Assembly (NCBI RefSeq): GCF_016907385.1
Contig: NZ_JAFBBU010000001.1
Coordinates: forward strand, 868,001-932,000
Direction: 5' to 3'
DNA length: 64,000 nucleotides
From: Subtercola frigoramans
GTDB taxonomy: Bacteria > Actinomycetota > Actinomycetes > Actinomycetales > Microbacteriaceae
Under the pieces are notes generated by a model. That model saw nothing but the letters and a program-made list of their open reading frames with translations, searched no databases and was not told where the DNA came from. The translations under genes were made by a program, and so were the position numbers. Every line of letters starts with the position of its first letter. The stretch's first letter is position 1. This document shows positions 27,310 to 36,323 of the stretch, piece after piece.

Positions 27310-29831
27310 CGCCCTGCAGCTCTCCGGGCGGGCTCTTCGATGCGGGCGTACAGCGTGGTGCGCTGGTGGGGCGTACGGCCGAGGGTGGCTGAGATTCGTT
27401 CGACGAGGGCGGGGGTGAGCGTTCGGCCGGTTTCAGCGCCCGCGTTCGGGTCGAGTGTGCCGTCGAGCAGGAGGCCACCGAGGTCGTCTGCGCCAGACGC
27501 GAGCACGCTGAGGGCCTGTCGGAGGCCGAGCTTCGTCCAGGCGGCCTGCACATGGTCGATTCGGCCGGCCAGCATGAGCCTGCTCACCGCGTGCACGGCG
27601 CGGGACTCGCGTTCTGACGGGCCGGTGCGGCGCTCGCCTCGAAGCCTGGCCGGCAGGCCCGGCAGGCTCGGCAGGCTCGGCGAGCCCGGCGAGCGGGTCG
27701 GCGCGGGGGAGTCGGCGGTGAACGGCATCGGAATGAACTCGGTGAAGCCGCCGGTCTCATCGTGAAGGCGGATCAGCGTTCTCAGGTGGGCCACCTGCTG
27801 GGCGGCGGTCTCGATGTGCCCGTAGATCATGGTCGCTGTTGAGCGCAACCCGCTTCGGTGTGCCGCCGTGATGATCTCGACCCACTCTGCGGCGGGCAGG
27901 TCGGTTCCTCCGGTGAGAGCAGCCCGCACGGTGTCGTCGAGGATGCGGGCACCCGTGCCCGGAACCGATCCGACGCCCGCCTCACGCAGCGCTTCGAAGT
28001 AATCGGGGTACGAGAGCCCCGAACGGCGCGCCCCATCGGCGTGCTCTGCCGGGCGGAAGGCGTGCAGGTGCAGCGGGCCGCCCCAGCCTCGCTCTCCGGG
28101 GTGCGTGGGTTCGGCTTTCGCGATCGCCCGTGCCAGGTCGAAATACGCGGTGGGCCCGAGGTCGGGGTGAGCAGGGCCCTGCAGGCAGATCTCGGTGGCC
28201 CCGAGCATCCGTGCCTCAGAGGCGAGTGCGGTCACCTCGCGCAGGGTGAGCGGGCGTTCGGTCGTCTGCGCACCCCGTTCGGGCCGCACGAGCGCAGAGT
28301 CGAGGTTGCGATTGATCGCGAAGGTGAGGGTGTCGCCGAGCGTGGCGCGCCGCAGCTCATCTGCGATGCGGCAGAGTTCATCGAGGTCTGGCCCGTCGGC
28401 ACCGAGCAGTTCGGCGTAGTCGCCGTCGCTGAGGCTTGGGGGCGAGGTTTCGGCCCGGCGCAGGAGTGCTGTGAGCGCCGGGGCACTGTTCGTTCTTGTC
28501 TCGGGCACACGGCCCACCGAAACCGGTCGGACCACGGTGACACCGTCTCTCGCCAGCCCCGACTCGTCGGCCAAGGCGAGCACGTGTGGCAGCACCGCGG
28601 GGTCGATCCAGTCGTCGGGGTCTCGAACGAAATGCGGGTGGGCGGTGAGCCGTTCCCGCAGCGTGAAGCCGCTGCGGGCTGTCAGCGCCGCAAGCTCGTC
28701 GATCTGCGGCCACGGTCGCTCAGGGTTAACGTGGTCGGGAGTGAGCGGGCTCACTCCGCCCCAGTCGTCGATGCCGGCGCGCAGGAGCAGGGCCAGTTCG
28801 TGCGTGTCAGTGAGGTTCGGCGGGGCCTGGATGCGGGCATCTTCGCCCAGCAGGAGGCGCGTCACCGCGACGGCCGCGACGTACTCCTCGGTCTCGAGAT
28901 CGACTGCTCGCATCATCGCTGTGGAGTCCTTCGCGCGGAAGTTCTGCACGATCGTCTCCTGGATGTGTCCATGGCGCTCGCCGGATGCTCGGATCGCCAG
29001 AATCGAATCGACCCGTTCGGCATAGTTCTCGCCGATGCCGAAGAGCACCCCGGTGGTGAAGGGGATCTTCGATCTCCCGGCGTCGTCGAGTACCCGGAGA
29101 CGCACCGCGGGGTCTTTATCTGGCGAGCCGTAGTGCGGCCCGCTCTTCTCCGACCAGAGCCTGGTCGCGGTCGTCTCGAGCATCATGCCCATCGACGGCG
29201 CGACGCCTTTCAGCTCTTGCAGCTCTGTCCAGGTCATCACCCCGGGGTTGAGGTGGGGCAGGAGGCCGGTCTCCTCCATCACCCGAAGGGAGACGTGCCG
29301 CACGTAGTCGATGGTCGAGTCGTACCCGTGATTGTCGAGCCATGCGCGCGCAGCCGGCCAGCGGTTTTCGGGCCGATCGCCGAGCGTGAAGAGTGCCTCC
29401 TTGCAGCCGAGGGCCGCACCGGCTTTCGCGATGCTGAGCACCTCGTCGACCGAGAGATAGGGAGCGATTCCTGCCTTGGCGAGCTTGCCGGGAGTCGAGA
29501 CGAAGATGCAGTAGTGGCAGCGGTCCTGGCAGAGGTGGGTGAGAGGAATGAACACCTTGCGCGAATAGGTGATGACGCCGGGTCGGCCGGCCGTCACGAG
29601 ACCCTGATCTCTGAGCGCTGAGGCTAGGTCGAGCAGGGTTTGGAGCTGCATGCCACGCGCGTGCAGAAGCGTTTCGGCGTCGCTGGCCGTGATGCTGTGG
29701 CCGATGGATTCCGATGCAGCCCTCGCACGGTGCAGTGCTCCGTCGATCTCAGGCAGTGAGGGCACGGGGCCGACAGTCGGTGTCGGTGTCGACGGGCGAA
29801 GAAGGGGCGTTGACAGGTTCACGGCTGGCAA
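27306..29831 (-). CDS. fbiC: FO synthase FbiC (CofG-CofH fusion) with a degenerate CofH cluster site
   Basis: An 841-residue fusion. Residues about 85-400 are the CofG half: CQDRCHYC places Cys101, 105 and 108 as [4Fe-4S] ligands of a radical-SAM enzyme, followed by STPGKLAKAGIAPYLSVDEV. The second half (about 495-840) keeps CofH features such as FAINRN, GATEICLQGPAHPDL, GTGARILDD, TMIYGH and GGFTEFIPMPF. However, the CxxxCxxC motif expected just after NRN is absent: residues 510-530 contain no cysteine. A Pro/Ser-rich insertion (about 706-735) is also unusual. FbiC normally makes the deazaflavin core of F420 from tyrosine and a ribityl-uracil. The TTG at 29831 is supported by GGAG seven bases upstream. 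Confidence 0.85.
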   Translation of the reverse strand: MPAVNLSTPLLRPSTPTPTVGPVPSLPEIDGALHRARAASESIGHSITASDAETLLHARGMQLQTLLDLASALRDQGLVTAGRPGVITYSRKVFIPLTHLCQDRCHYCIFVSTPGKLAKAGIAPYLSVDEVLSIAKAGAALGCKEALFTLGDRPENRWPAARAWLDNHGYDSTIDYVRHVSLRVMEETGLLPHLNPGVMTWTELQELKGVAPSMGMMLETTATRLWSEKSGPHYGSPDKDPAVRLRVLDDAGRSKIPFTTGVLFGIGENYAERVDSILAIRASGERHGHIQETIVQNFRAKDSTAMMRAVDLETEEYVAAVAVTRLLLGEDARIQAPPNLTDTHELALLLRAGIDDWGGVSPLTPDHVNPERPWPQIDELAALTARSGFTLRERLTAHPHFVRDPDDWIDPAVLPHVLALADESGLARDGVTVVRPVSVGRVPETRTNSAPALTALLRRAETSPPSLSDGDYAELLGADGPDLDELCRIADELRRATLGDTLTFAINRNLDSALVRPERGAQTTERPLTLREVTALASEARMLGATEICLQGPAHPDLGPTAYFDLARAIAKAEPTHPGERGWGGPLHLHAFRPAEHADGARRSGLSYPDYFEALREAGVGSVPGTGARILDDTVRAALTGGTDLPAAEWVEIITAAHRSGLRSTATMIYGHIETAAQQVAHLRTLIRLHDETGGFTEFIPMPFTADSPAPTRSPGSPSLPSLPGLPARLRGERRTGPSERESRAVHAVSRLMLAGRIDHVQAAWTKLGLRQALSVLASGADDLGGLLLDGTLDPNAGAETGRTLTPALVERISATLGRTPHQRTTLYARIEEPARRAAGR

Positions 29832-29938
29832 GAAGCGGCTCCGAAGAAGTGGGGTGGGGCTGACGGCATACGAGATTCGTTCAGCCCAAAGCCAGGCTCA
29901 CTACCAGATTCGCTACCAGCCTATCCCGCATCCGCATT

Positions 29939-29998
29939 GTCAGGTGCGGGCAAACGTCCTGAGGACCGGCTCAATGGGGACGTTTGAGCGCACCTGAC
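29939..29998. terminator. Long inverted repeat after the thiolase operon (possible terminator or operator)
   Basis: Arms 29939-29959 and 29978-29998 are 21 bases each, complementary except for two adjacent positions, with an 18-base loop. Each arm contains GTCAGGTGC and AAACGTCC (or complements). It sits between the end of the leftward thiolase gene and the start of fbiC. There is no T-run after it, so intrinsic termination is uncertain. The rest of the 196-base gap shows nothing else. Confidence 0.5.
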
Positions 29999-30027
29999 GG
30001 CCCCGTTGTGTCGGTCGGCTGATGCGT

Positions 30028-31200
30028 TCAGAGGGCCGACAACACCACCGCTGAGCCCTGTCCACCGCCACCGCAGATGCCGGCGGCACCGATGCTCCCT
30101 GTACCGAGTGCGTGCAGGCGGCGAGCGAGGTGGCCGACGATGCGGGTGCCCGAGGCCCCCACGGGGTGACCCAGGGCGATTGCCCCGCCGTGGCTGTTCA
30201 CAATGCCGGGGTCGATGCCGAGCAGTCTGGTCGAGTGTACCGATACCGCCGCGAACGCTTCGTTGATCTCGACGGCAGCCAGGTCGCTGGCGGCCCAACT
30301 GGTGCGGTGGAGTGCAGCGGCGATCGCGTGTGCCGGCTGTGCGTGCAGCGTGACATCGGGGCCAGCGACGAGCGCGTGGCTCTCGACCTGTGCCAGGCCG
30401 TGGATGCCGCGCGTCTCAGCCGCCGCTTCGCTCATGAGCACGAGGGCGGCAGCGCCGTCAGTGATCTGGGAGGAGTTGCCCGCGGTGATGGTGCCGGCGG
30501 CGCCGAAGGCCGGTCGCAGTGTGGCGAGCGATTCGATGGTGGTCTCAGCACGGAGGCCATCGTCGGCTGCGACGATCTTCGCTTGCCCCCGCCCGGGAAC
30601 CGTGAACGGGTCGATCTCGCCCGCGAGGAATTCCGCGGACGAGGCGAGACGCCTGTGTGAGAGGGCAGACCATTCATCCTGGTCGGCGCGGGAGATGCCC
30701 AGAGGTGCGTTGCGTTCCTCGGTCGAAGAACCCATCGACCGCTTCTCGAATGCGTCGGTCAGGCCGTCGTGTTCGAGGGTGTCGAGGAACTCGGCCGTGC
30801 CGTACTTCTTGCCCTGCCGCGATCCGACCCAGGCGTGGGGCGCGAGTGACATCGATTCCTGGCCGGCCGCGACGACGATGTCGGCTTCGCCCGATTCGAT
30901 CAGTCGCACTCCGGCGACCACCGCTTCGATGCCGGAGAGGCAGACGACGTTGAGCGTGAGAGCCGGGACGGTGAGAGGAATGCCCGCACCGACCGCCGAC
31001 TGGCGCGCCGGATTCTGCCCTGCTCCACCCTGCAGAACCTGGCCGACGATGACCCTCTGGACCTCAGCCGGGCTGAGCCCAGACCGTGTCAGTGCTGCGC
31101 TGATGGCATGGGCCCCGAGGGCCGTCGCGGCGACAGACGCGAACTGGCCGTTGAATTTCACGAAGGGAGTGCGGGCGTAGCCGGCGATGATCACGCTCAT
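30028..31200 (-). CDS. Thiolase (acetyl-CoA acyltransferase)
   Basis: A 390-residue thiolase. The nucleophile is Cys87 in [12 protein letters not shown], the His is in [17 protein letters not shown], and the second Cys is in [22 protein letters not shown] is also conserved. It cleaves a 3-oxoacyl-CoA with CoA to give acetyl-CoA, or runs in reverse. The ATG at 31200 overlaps the stop of the CoA-transferase B gene (ATGA), so acetoacetate or oxoadipate activated by the transferase would pass directly to it. Confidence 0.9.
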   Translation of the reverse strand: MSVIIAGYARTPFVKFNGQFASVAATALGAHAISAALTRSGLSPAEVQRVIVGQVLQGGAGQNPARQSAVGAGIPLTVPALTLNVVCLSGIEAVVAGVRLIESGEADIVVAAGQESMSLAPHAWVGSRQGKKYGTAEFLDTLEHDGLTDAFEKRSMGSSTEERNAPLGISRADQDEWSALSHRRLASSAEFLAGEIDPFTVPGRGQAKIVAADDGLRAETTIESLATLRPAFGAAGTITAGNSSQITDGAAALVLMSEAAAETRGIHGLAQVESHALVAGPDVTLHAQPAHAIAAALHRTSWAASDLAAVEINEAFAAVSVHSTRLLGIDPGIVNSHGGAIALGHPVGASGTRIVGHLARRLHALGTGSIGAAGICGGGGQGSAVVLSAL

Positions 31201-31853
31201 GCGAGTGCCCCGAGCGACTCGAGTTCGACCTCGAATGGTGCGCCGGTGAGCCTCTGCAGCTCGTCGATGGTCACGTCGGGGGCGATGGCGCGAAGCACCA
31301 GGCCCGTTGGCGTCACATCGAAGACGGCGAGATCGCTGATGATGCGCTGCACGACGCGCGCACCGGTGAGGGGCAGGTCGCACTCCTCGACGATCTTGGG
31401 AGAGCCGTCTTTGGCGTTGTGCTCCGTGACCACGACCACTCGGGGCGTGCCAGCGACGAGATCCATCGCGCCGCCCATGCCCTTGACCAGCTTGCCCGGA
31501 ATCGTCCAGTTCGCGAGGTCGCCCCGTGCGGAGACCTGCAGTGCCCCGAGGATGGCGAGTTGCACGTGGCCGCCTCGGATCATGGCGAACGACGTGGCCG
31601 AATCGAAATAGCTCCCACCCGGAAGCAGTGTCACGGTCTGCTTGCCTGCGTTGATGAGATCGGCGTCTTCGTCGCCCTCGAAGGGAAACGGCCCCATGCC
31701 CAGGAGCCCGTTCTCGCTCTGCAGCGTGACGGTGAGCCCGTCGGGTACGTGGTTCGCCACGAGGGTGGGAATGCCGATGCCGAGGTTGACGTAGGCCCCG
31801 TCGGTGAGCTCGCTGGCGGCGATTGCCGCCATGGTGTCGCGTGTCCAGGTCAT
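31197..31853 (-). CDS. scoB: 3-oxoacid CoA-transferase, subunit B
   Basis: A 218-residue subunit. [12 protein letters not shown] starts the fold and [13 protein letters not shown] holds the catalytic Glu that forms the enzyme-CoA thioester. [19 protein letters not shown] and [18 protein letters not shown] are conserved in succinyl-CoA:3-oxoacid transferases. With subunit A it moves CoA from succinyl-CoA to acetoacetate or 3-oxoadipate; sequence alone does not separate these. A ten-base gap follows the A gene. Confidence 0.9.
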   Translation of the reverse strand: MTWTRDTMAAIAASELTDGAYVNLGIGIPTLVANHVPDGLTVTLQSENGLLGMGPFPFEGDEDADLINAGKQTVTLLPGGSYFDSATSFAMIRGGHVQLAILGALQVSARGDLANWTIPGKLVKGMGGAMDLVAGTPRVVVVTEHNAKDGSPKIVEECDLPLTGARVVQRIISDLAVFDVTPTGLVLRAIAPDVTIDELQRLTGAPFEVELESLGALA

Positions 31854-31863
31854 GATCTGTTCC

Positions 31864-32646
31864 TTACGCCGTCGCGAATGTGGGGGTGGGGGAGTCGGCT
31901 GCGGCGCCGTCTGATGCAGGTGCTGGCTGGTTCGCGCCGCCTCCGGTTGGCCGCTGCCTCACGGTGCGCTGCTCGATGTCTTTGACCTTGGGCAGCGCCA
32001 TCACCAGACGTTGTACGAAGATCCCCGGGGTCACCACGGTGTCGGGGTCGAGGTAGGCCTCGTCGTCGATGTGCTCCGCCTCGACCAGGGTCGTGCGCCC
32101 CGCGGTTGCGACCAGAGGGTTGAAGTTGCGTGCCGTGTGACGGTAGACCAGATTCCCGGCCCGATCTGCCCTGAAGGCGTGCACAAGCGCGATGTCGGCC
32201 ACAATGCCACGCTCGAGCAGATAGGTCTCCCCGTCGAAGTCGGCGTGCGGCTTGCCCTCGGCGACAGGTGTGCCGACCCCGGTCTTCGTGTAGAACGCAG
32301 GTATGCCGGCCCCGCCCGCCCTCAGTCTTTCGGCCAGCGTGCCCTGGGGCACGAACTCCACGTCGAGCTCACCGCTCAGGAACTGCTGGGCGAACAGCTT
32401 GTTCTCACCGACGTACGAAGCGAGCACCTTGGCGACCTGCTGGTTCTCGAGAAGAATGCCGAGACCCTTGCCATCGACTCCCATGTTGTTCGAGACGATC
32501 GTGAGGTCGCGTGCGCCACTGTCGCGCAGAGCCTCGATGAGGTCTGTGGGGTTCCCGCTCAGACCGAAACCTCCGACGGCGATCGTGTCCCCGTCGCGAA
32601 CGAGATCACGCAGGGCATCTGCAGCGCTGGCGTAGATGATGGTCAT
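31864..32646 (-). CDS. scoA: 3-oxoacid CoA-transferase, subunit A
   Basis: A 260-residue subunit: [20 protein letters not shown] is the family signature at the N-terminus, and [19 protein letters not shown] and FNPLVATAG follow. The last 30 residues ([19 protein letters not shown]) are a non-conserved tail. I start at the ATG at 32646, preceded by AAAGGAG, instead of an in-frame start at 32682. It heads the scoA-scoB-thiolase operon and is divergent from the IclR regulator. Confidence 0.9.
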   Translation of the reverse strand: MTIIYASAADALRDLVRDGDTIAVGGFGLSGNPTDLIEALRDSGARDLTIVSNNMGVDGKGLGILLENQQVAKVLASYVGENKLFAQQFLSGELDVEFVPQGTLAERLRAGGAGIPAFYTKTGVGTPVAEGKPHADFDGETYLLERGIVADIALVHAFRADRAGNLVYRHTARNFNPLVATAGRTTLVEAEHIDDEAYLDPDTVVTPGIFVQRLVMALPKVKDIEQRTVRQRPTGGGANQPAPASDGAAADSPTPTFATA

Positions 32647-32710
32647 GGCACTCCTTTGTGTTCGGTACTCGCACGAGACCAATGGATGATCGTCGGTTGC
32701 GTCACTTCGA

Positions 32711-32740
32711 AACCTAAACGAGTCTCCCGGCGAGAGTCAA
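32711..32740 (-). promoter_or_regulatory. Candidate promoter of the scoA operon
   Basis: Read leftward, TTGACT (32740-32735) and TAGGTT (32716-32711) are 18 bases apart, a reasonable sigma-70-type pair 65 bases before the scoA start. Confidence 0.45.
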
Positions 32741-32796
32741 AGGCCCGCTGCCCCGGAATCACAGGTATGTCGCCAGGTGGGCAAGCCGACTGACTT

Positions 32797-32813
32797 TGTC
32801 CACTATGTGAACA
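32797..32813. promoter_or_regulatory. Palindrome, candidate IclR-family operator
   Basis: TGTCCACTATGTGAACA is a 17-base dyad with one mismatched pair and a TAT centre. It lies between the divergent scoA and iclR genes, 57 bases upstream of the scoA -35. That position suits an IclR-type activator of scoA that also regulates itself. Confidence 0.5.
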
Positions 32814-32864
32814 GGTGTAGCGTCTGACTATGAGAGAAGCACTGCTGCGACGGGGGGTGAACCT

Positions 32865-33644
32865 GTGACCGAAGTGATCAGGGGTGGCCAGGTCGTCTCC
32901 CGCGTCGGCTCCGTTCTGAGGGCGCTCAGTACATCGCCTACCCACGGGCTCACGACCGCGGAGATTGCCGGTGCCACGGGCCTGTCGCGCCCGACCGTGC
33001 ACCGCCTGCTCGCCGCGCTGCTCGCCGAAGGATTTGTCGACCGTGAGGCGTCGGATGCCCGCTGGCACGTCGGCCCGGAACTCTACCTGCTCGGTACACT
33101 CGCCGCAGATCGTTACGACGTGACCGAACTCGCGAGGGAGAGCGTGCGTGCTCTGGCGGAGCTCACCGGTGAGAGCGCCTTCTTCTCTGCCAGGCGGGGC
33201 GACGAGACCATCTGCCTGATGCGGGAAGACGGAAGCTTCCCGATCCGTTCGTTCGTTCTGTACGAGGGGGTGCGGTTCCCCTTGGGGGTCGCCTCCGCGG
33301 GACTGGCTGTGCTGGCGTATCTGCCTGAAGACGAGATGATGCGGTACACCGCCGACGACCGGCTCGTGGAACGGTTCGGGCCGAGGCACTCTGGTGCGAG
33401 CATCCGGAATCGAATCGCGGTGACGCGCAACACCGGGTACGCGCTGAATCCCGGGCTGATACTCGAGGGGAGCTGGGGCATGGGGGCCACTGTCTTCGAC
33501 GCGGCGGGCAGGCCGGCATACGCCCTCAGCCTGACCGGGGTGGAGTCGCGGTTCAGGCCAGAGAGACACCAGGAGCTGGGCGCACTGCTGCTGCAGCACG
33601 CGCATCTGGTGACGCAGCGGCTGAAGTCGGCGACGAGAGCGTGA
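32865..33644 (+). CDS. IclR-family transcriptional regulator
   Basis: A 259-residue regulator. The winged HTH spans residues about 10-65, with LTTAEIAGATGLSRPTVHRL as the HTH. The effector domain (about 80-250) contains SAFFSARRGDETICL and FPLGVASAGLAVLAYL, which line the ligand pocket in IclR proteins. The GTG at 32865 has GGGGGTG upstream. It is divergent from scoA-scoB-thiolase and probably controls it; family members regulating beta-ketoadipate or acetoacetate genes often activate on ligand binding. Ligand not determined. Confidence 0.88.
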   Translation: MTEVIRGGQVVSRVGSVLRALSTSPTHGLTTAEIAGATGLSRPTVHRLLAALLAEGFVDREASDARWHVGPELYLLGTLAADRYDVTELARESVRALAELTGESAFFSARRGDETICLMREDGSFPIRSFVLYEGVRFPLGVASAGLAVLAYLPEDEMMRYTADDRLVERFGPRHSGASIRNRIAVTRNTGYALNPGLILEGSWGMGATVFDAAGRPAYALSLTGVESRFRPERHQELGALLLQHAHLVTQRLKSATRA

Positions 33645-33752
33645 CGATCTGTCGCGACTGCTGGGGCTCGGGATTGTGACGAGCGCGCAGCTCGACGATG
33701 GCGTATGATTCCGCCCCGAGCCCGGAGGGCGAGAGAGGCCTCGCGGATCGGG

Positions 33753-33758
33753 TAAACT
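33753..33758 (+). promoter_or_regulatory. Candidate -10 element of carD
   Basis: TAAACT, preceded by GGG, lies 27 bases before the carD start and fits the actinobacterial TAnnnT -10 form. No convincing -35 element was found, as is common for CarD/RbpA-assisted promoters. Confidence 0.35.
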
Positions 33759-33785
33759 GTGTGTCTCAACCTAAAGGCAGATTAG

Positions 33786-34271
33786 ATGAAAATTGAAGTC
33801 GGCGAAACTCTCGTCTACCCCCACCACGGTGCAGTCACCATCACAGCACTCGAGACTCGCGTGGTCAAAGGCGAAGAGAAGCAATTCATGACGCTGAACG
33901 TGCACACCAGCGAGCTGACCATCAAGATCCCGGTCGAGAACATCGATCTTGTGGGCGTTCGCGACGTCATCGACGAGGCCGGGGTCCAGGCCGTGTATGC
34001 GGTGCTGCAGAACGAGTTCGTCGAAGAGCCGGGCAACTGGTCGCGCCGGTTCAAGGCCAACCAGGAGAAGATGGCCTCGGGCGACGTCAACCGCGTCGGC
34101 GAAGTCGTCCGCGACCTGTGGCGCCGCGACCACGACAAGGGTGTCTCTGCCGGTGAGAAGCGCATGCTCGAGAAGGCGCGCCAGATCCTCGTCTCCGAGC
34201 TCGCTCTTGCCCAAGACCTCACCGACGAAGAAGCCTCGGTGTTGTTGAACGGCGTGCTCGAAGCCGTTTGA
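33786..34271 (+). CDS. carD: CarD-type RNA polymerase-binding regulator
   Basis: A 161-residue protein. The N-terminal Tudor-like domain (about 1-55), starting MKIEVGETLVYPHHGAVTI, binds the RNA polymerase beta subunit, and the helical C-terminal domain (about 60-160), with NWSRRFKANQEKMASGD and GVSAGEKRMLEKARQIL, touches DNA at the upstream edge of the open bubble. CarD stabilises open complexes at rRNA and many other promoters and is generally essential in actinobacteria. The ATG at 33786 begins the conserved sequence directly. Confidence 0.95.
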   Translation: MKIEVGETLVYPHHGAVTITALETRVVKGEEKQFMTLNVHTSELTIKIPVENIDLVGVRDVIDEAGVQAVYAVLQNEFVEEPGNWSRRFKANQEKMASGDVNRVGEVVRDLWRRDHDKGVSAGEKRMLEKARQILVSELALAQDLTDEEASVLLNGVLEAV

Positions 34272-34281
34272 CGCGTGCCGC

Positions 34282-35565
34282 TCAGTGCGAGAGCGGGCGG
34301 GTGCGGTTCGCCCTGATCGCACCGGCCAGGCCGGCCGCGCTGAAGACCAGGGTCGACACGACGACAATACTGAGCGGCACCGTCCACGCGCCCGTGGCGT
34401 CGTGAGCCGCCCCCAGCAGAGTGGCTGACGTCGCGCCGAGCGCATAACCCACGCCCTGGATCATGGCCGAAAGGCCGCGGGCGTGCGTGCCGTTCAGAGC
34501 GAGCTGCACGATCAGCATGAAGACGATGGTGATTCCGCCGCCCTGGGCGACACCACCGAAGAAGCCCCAGACGAACCAGGCCGAGGGGTCGAATAGAAGG
34601 CCGACCGGGCAGCTGACCCAGAGAATGGCGACCAGCACGAAGGTTCGGGGAATGCCGGTCCGCGTCGACAACAGCGGTACTCCCAGCGCCCCGACGACGG
34701 CTGCGATCTGGAAGATCGACGAACTCGATCCGGCCGCCGTGACCGACAGCCCCACCTCGTCTTCGAGGATCGTCGGGAACCACGCGGTCACCCCATAGTA
34801 CGAGAAGGCCTGGCCGGCGAACGCCAGCGAGAGCAGCAGAGCAGAGGCACTTCGCCACGTGCGGGCATGCACCCCTTGGATGCTGGGAATCGACTGGGTG
34901 TCGATCGCCACCGTCTCGAAGGCGCCTGATTCGAGCTTCGGCCTGAGCGGACCCACGTGGAAGGCGGCCCGGGGGCCGATCGCCAGAAGCCAGCCCACTG
35001 TGGCGATGATGGCGAACCCTCCCCACGCCAGCAGGGCGGCCTGCCAGCCGAACGCCTGCGCGAGCGGTGCGGTCGCGAGCGAGGTGATCATCGAACTCAC
35101 GTTCATGGCCGAGGTGTACGAGCCGGTGACGATCCCCACTCTGCGTGGGGGAACATCCCGGCGGATCAGCACCGGCACCACCACATTGCCGACGGTGATG
35201 AACGCACCCATGATGATGGTGCCCACAAAGACGGCCTCCACGCCGCCGGCCGAACGGATGATCGTACCGAGCCCCACGCCGATGACCGTGACGGTCGTGG
35301 CGAAGTTGGCCCCTGCTCTGCCGACGAAGAACGAGGCGAACGGGGTGATGATGGCAAAACACAGAACGGGCAGCGTGGTGAGGAGCCCGACCTGGGCCGC
35401 GGTGAGCCCGAGATCGGAGCGGAGGATCCCGCTGATCGGTGCCACGGCGATGATCGGCCCTCGCAGGACGAGCCCGATCAGCACGATGCCGATGACGACG
35501 GGCCACGGGAACGTTCGGGTGGAGACAGTGGGCATGGCCTGGCTATTCTGAGGATCGGTCTGCAC
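34282..35565 (-). CDS. MFS transporter, CynX/NimT-like
   Basis: A 427-residue membrane protein with about 12 hydrophobic segments. The first, VVIGIVLIGLVLRGPIIAV, with its LRGPI turn, and SDLGLTAAQVGLLTTLPVL are typical of the CynX/NimT branch of MFS (cyanate, nitroimidazole and other small anions). The listed start is GTG at 35565; an ATG at 35535 is equally possible and neither has a strong ribosome binding site. The 129 bases to the next gene contain an AT-rich imperfect dyad, GTGTACTAACGATATAC, about 50 bases upstream. It converges with carD. Confidence 0.82.
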   Translation of the reverse strand: MQTDPQNSQAMPTVSTRTFPWPVVIGIVLIGLVLRGPIIAVAPISGILRSDLGLTAAQVGLLTTLPVLCFAIITPFASFFVGRAGANFATTVTVIGVGLGTIIRSAGGVEAVFVGTIIMGAFITVGNVVVPVLIRRDVPPRRVGIVTGSYTSAMNVSSMITSLATAPLAQAFGWQAALLAWGGFAIIATVGWLLAIGPRAAFHVGPLRPKLESGAFETVAIDTQSIPSIQGVHARTWRSASALLLSLAFAGQAFSYYGVTAWFPTILEDEVGLSVTAAGSSSSIFQIAAVVGALGVPLLSTRTGIPRTFVLVAILWVSCPVGLLFDPSAWFVWGFFGGVAQGGGITIVFMLIVQLALNGTHARGLSAMIQGVGYALGATSATLLGAAHDATGAWTVPLSIVVVSTLVFSAAGLAGAIRANRTRPLSH

Positions 35566-35694
35566 GACCGGTACTCGGACAGACGAAATTCTGTCAGTGA
35601 ATTTGTTGGGGTGTACTAACGATATACCAGGGTCCGGAGCGGCCGCGGTGGGCAGCAGAGCTGCTGGACCGGTGCTGTCGGCTTCTGGCCCGGT

Positions 35695-36249
35695 TCAGAG
35701 GTCGGGCGCCGCCGGTTTCTGGGTGGTTATACCGATCTGGTCGGGAACCGAGCGGGCGACCTCGCGGAGCCAGGGCCCCGGCTCCGGCCATGATCGGCCG
35801 GTTGGCAACGATCGCAGAACGCGTGTCAGGGGTGTCGAGCCGGTGGCCCAGGGAATGACCCGCGTCGGCGCGGCCTGGGGCAGCACGCCGAGCCACCAGT
35901 GCTTCCAGGTGGCCGGGAGACCCTCGGGGTCGACCACGATGTAGTAGTCGGGCATGCTGAGGGTGCCGCCCTGGAACGCTGACGTGGCCCGTTCGACTTC
36001 GAGGTCGAGGGTGCCGAGGGTAGCCAGATCGTCGAAGAACTCGACCCAGGCGGCGGCGACGTGCGCCAGAGGGTCACGGTCGTGAACGACGTAGGGTGCG
36101 CTGGACCTGCTCACCCAGCGTTGGACTTCATCGTCGGTGCTCTCCGCGAGCGATCCGGCATGCACGTTGGCATGATGGCCCAGCGCACCGAGTGCTGTGG
36201 GCGATTCGGTACCGACCAGAACGAGTGTGGTGCTGCGCGGGCTCCCCAT
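35695..36249 (-). CDS. Hypothetical protein, 184 residues
   Basis: A soluble protein starting MGSPRSTTLVLVGTESPTAL. It has two Trp-rich patches (HVAAAWVEFFDD; ATWKHWWLGVLPQA) and no signal peptide or membrane segment. I recognise no domain. A -10-like TAAACT (leftward, 36261-36256) ends six bases before the ATG at 36249 and there is no Shine-Dalgarno sequence, so the mRNA may be leaderless. Confidence 0.65.
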   Translation of the reverse strand: MGSPRSTTLVLVGTESPTALGALGHHANVHAGSLAESTDDEVQRWVSRSSAPYVVHDRDPLAHVAAAWVEFFDDLATLGTLDLEVERATSAFQGGTLSMPDYYIVVDPEGLPATWKHWWLGVLPQAAPTRVIPWATGSTPLTRVLRSLPTGRSWPEPGPWLREVARSVPDQIGITTQKPAAPDL

Positions 36250-36323
36250 GAACAGAGTTTACGCGGCACGACGAGGCGAACGACAGGGCCTGCTGTGACG
36301 ATCGGGTTACAGGGAACTGAGTG

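Noticed and set aside
27858..29621. A 587-codon open frame on the plus strand opposite fbiC
   Set aside because: It is antisense to the conserved fbiC sequence, has no recognisable domain, and is expected from codon bias in high-GC DNA.
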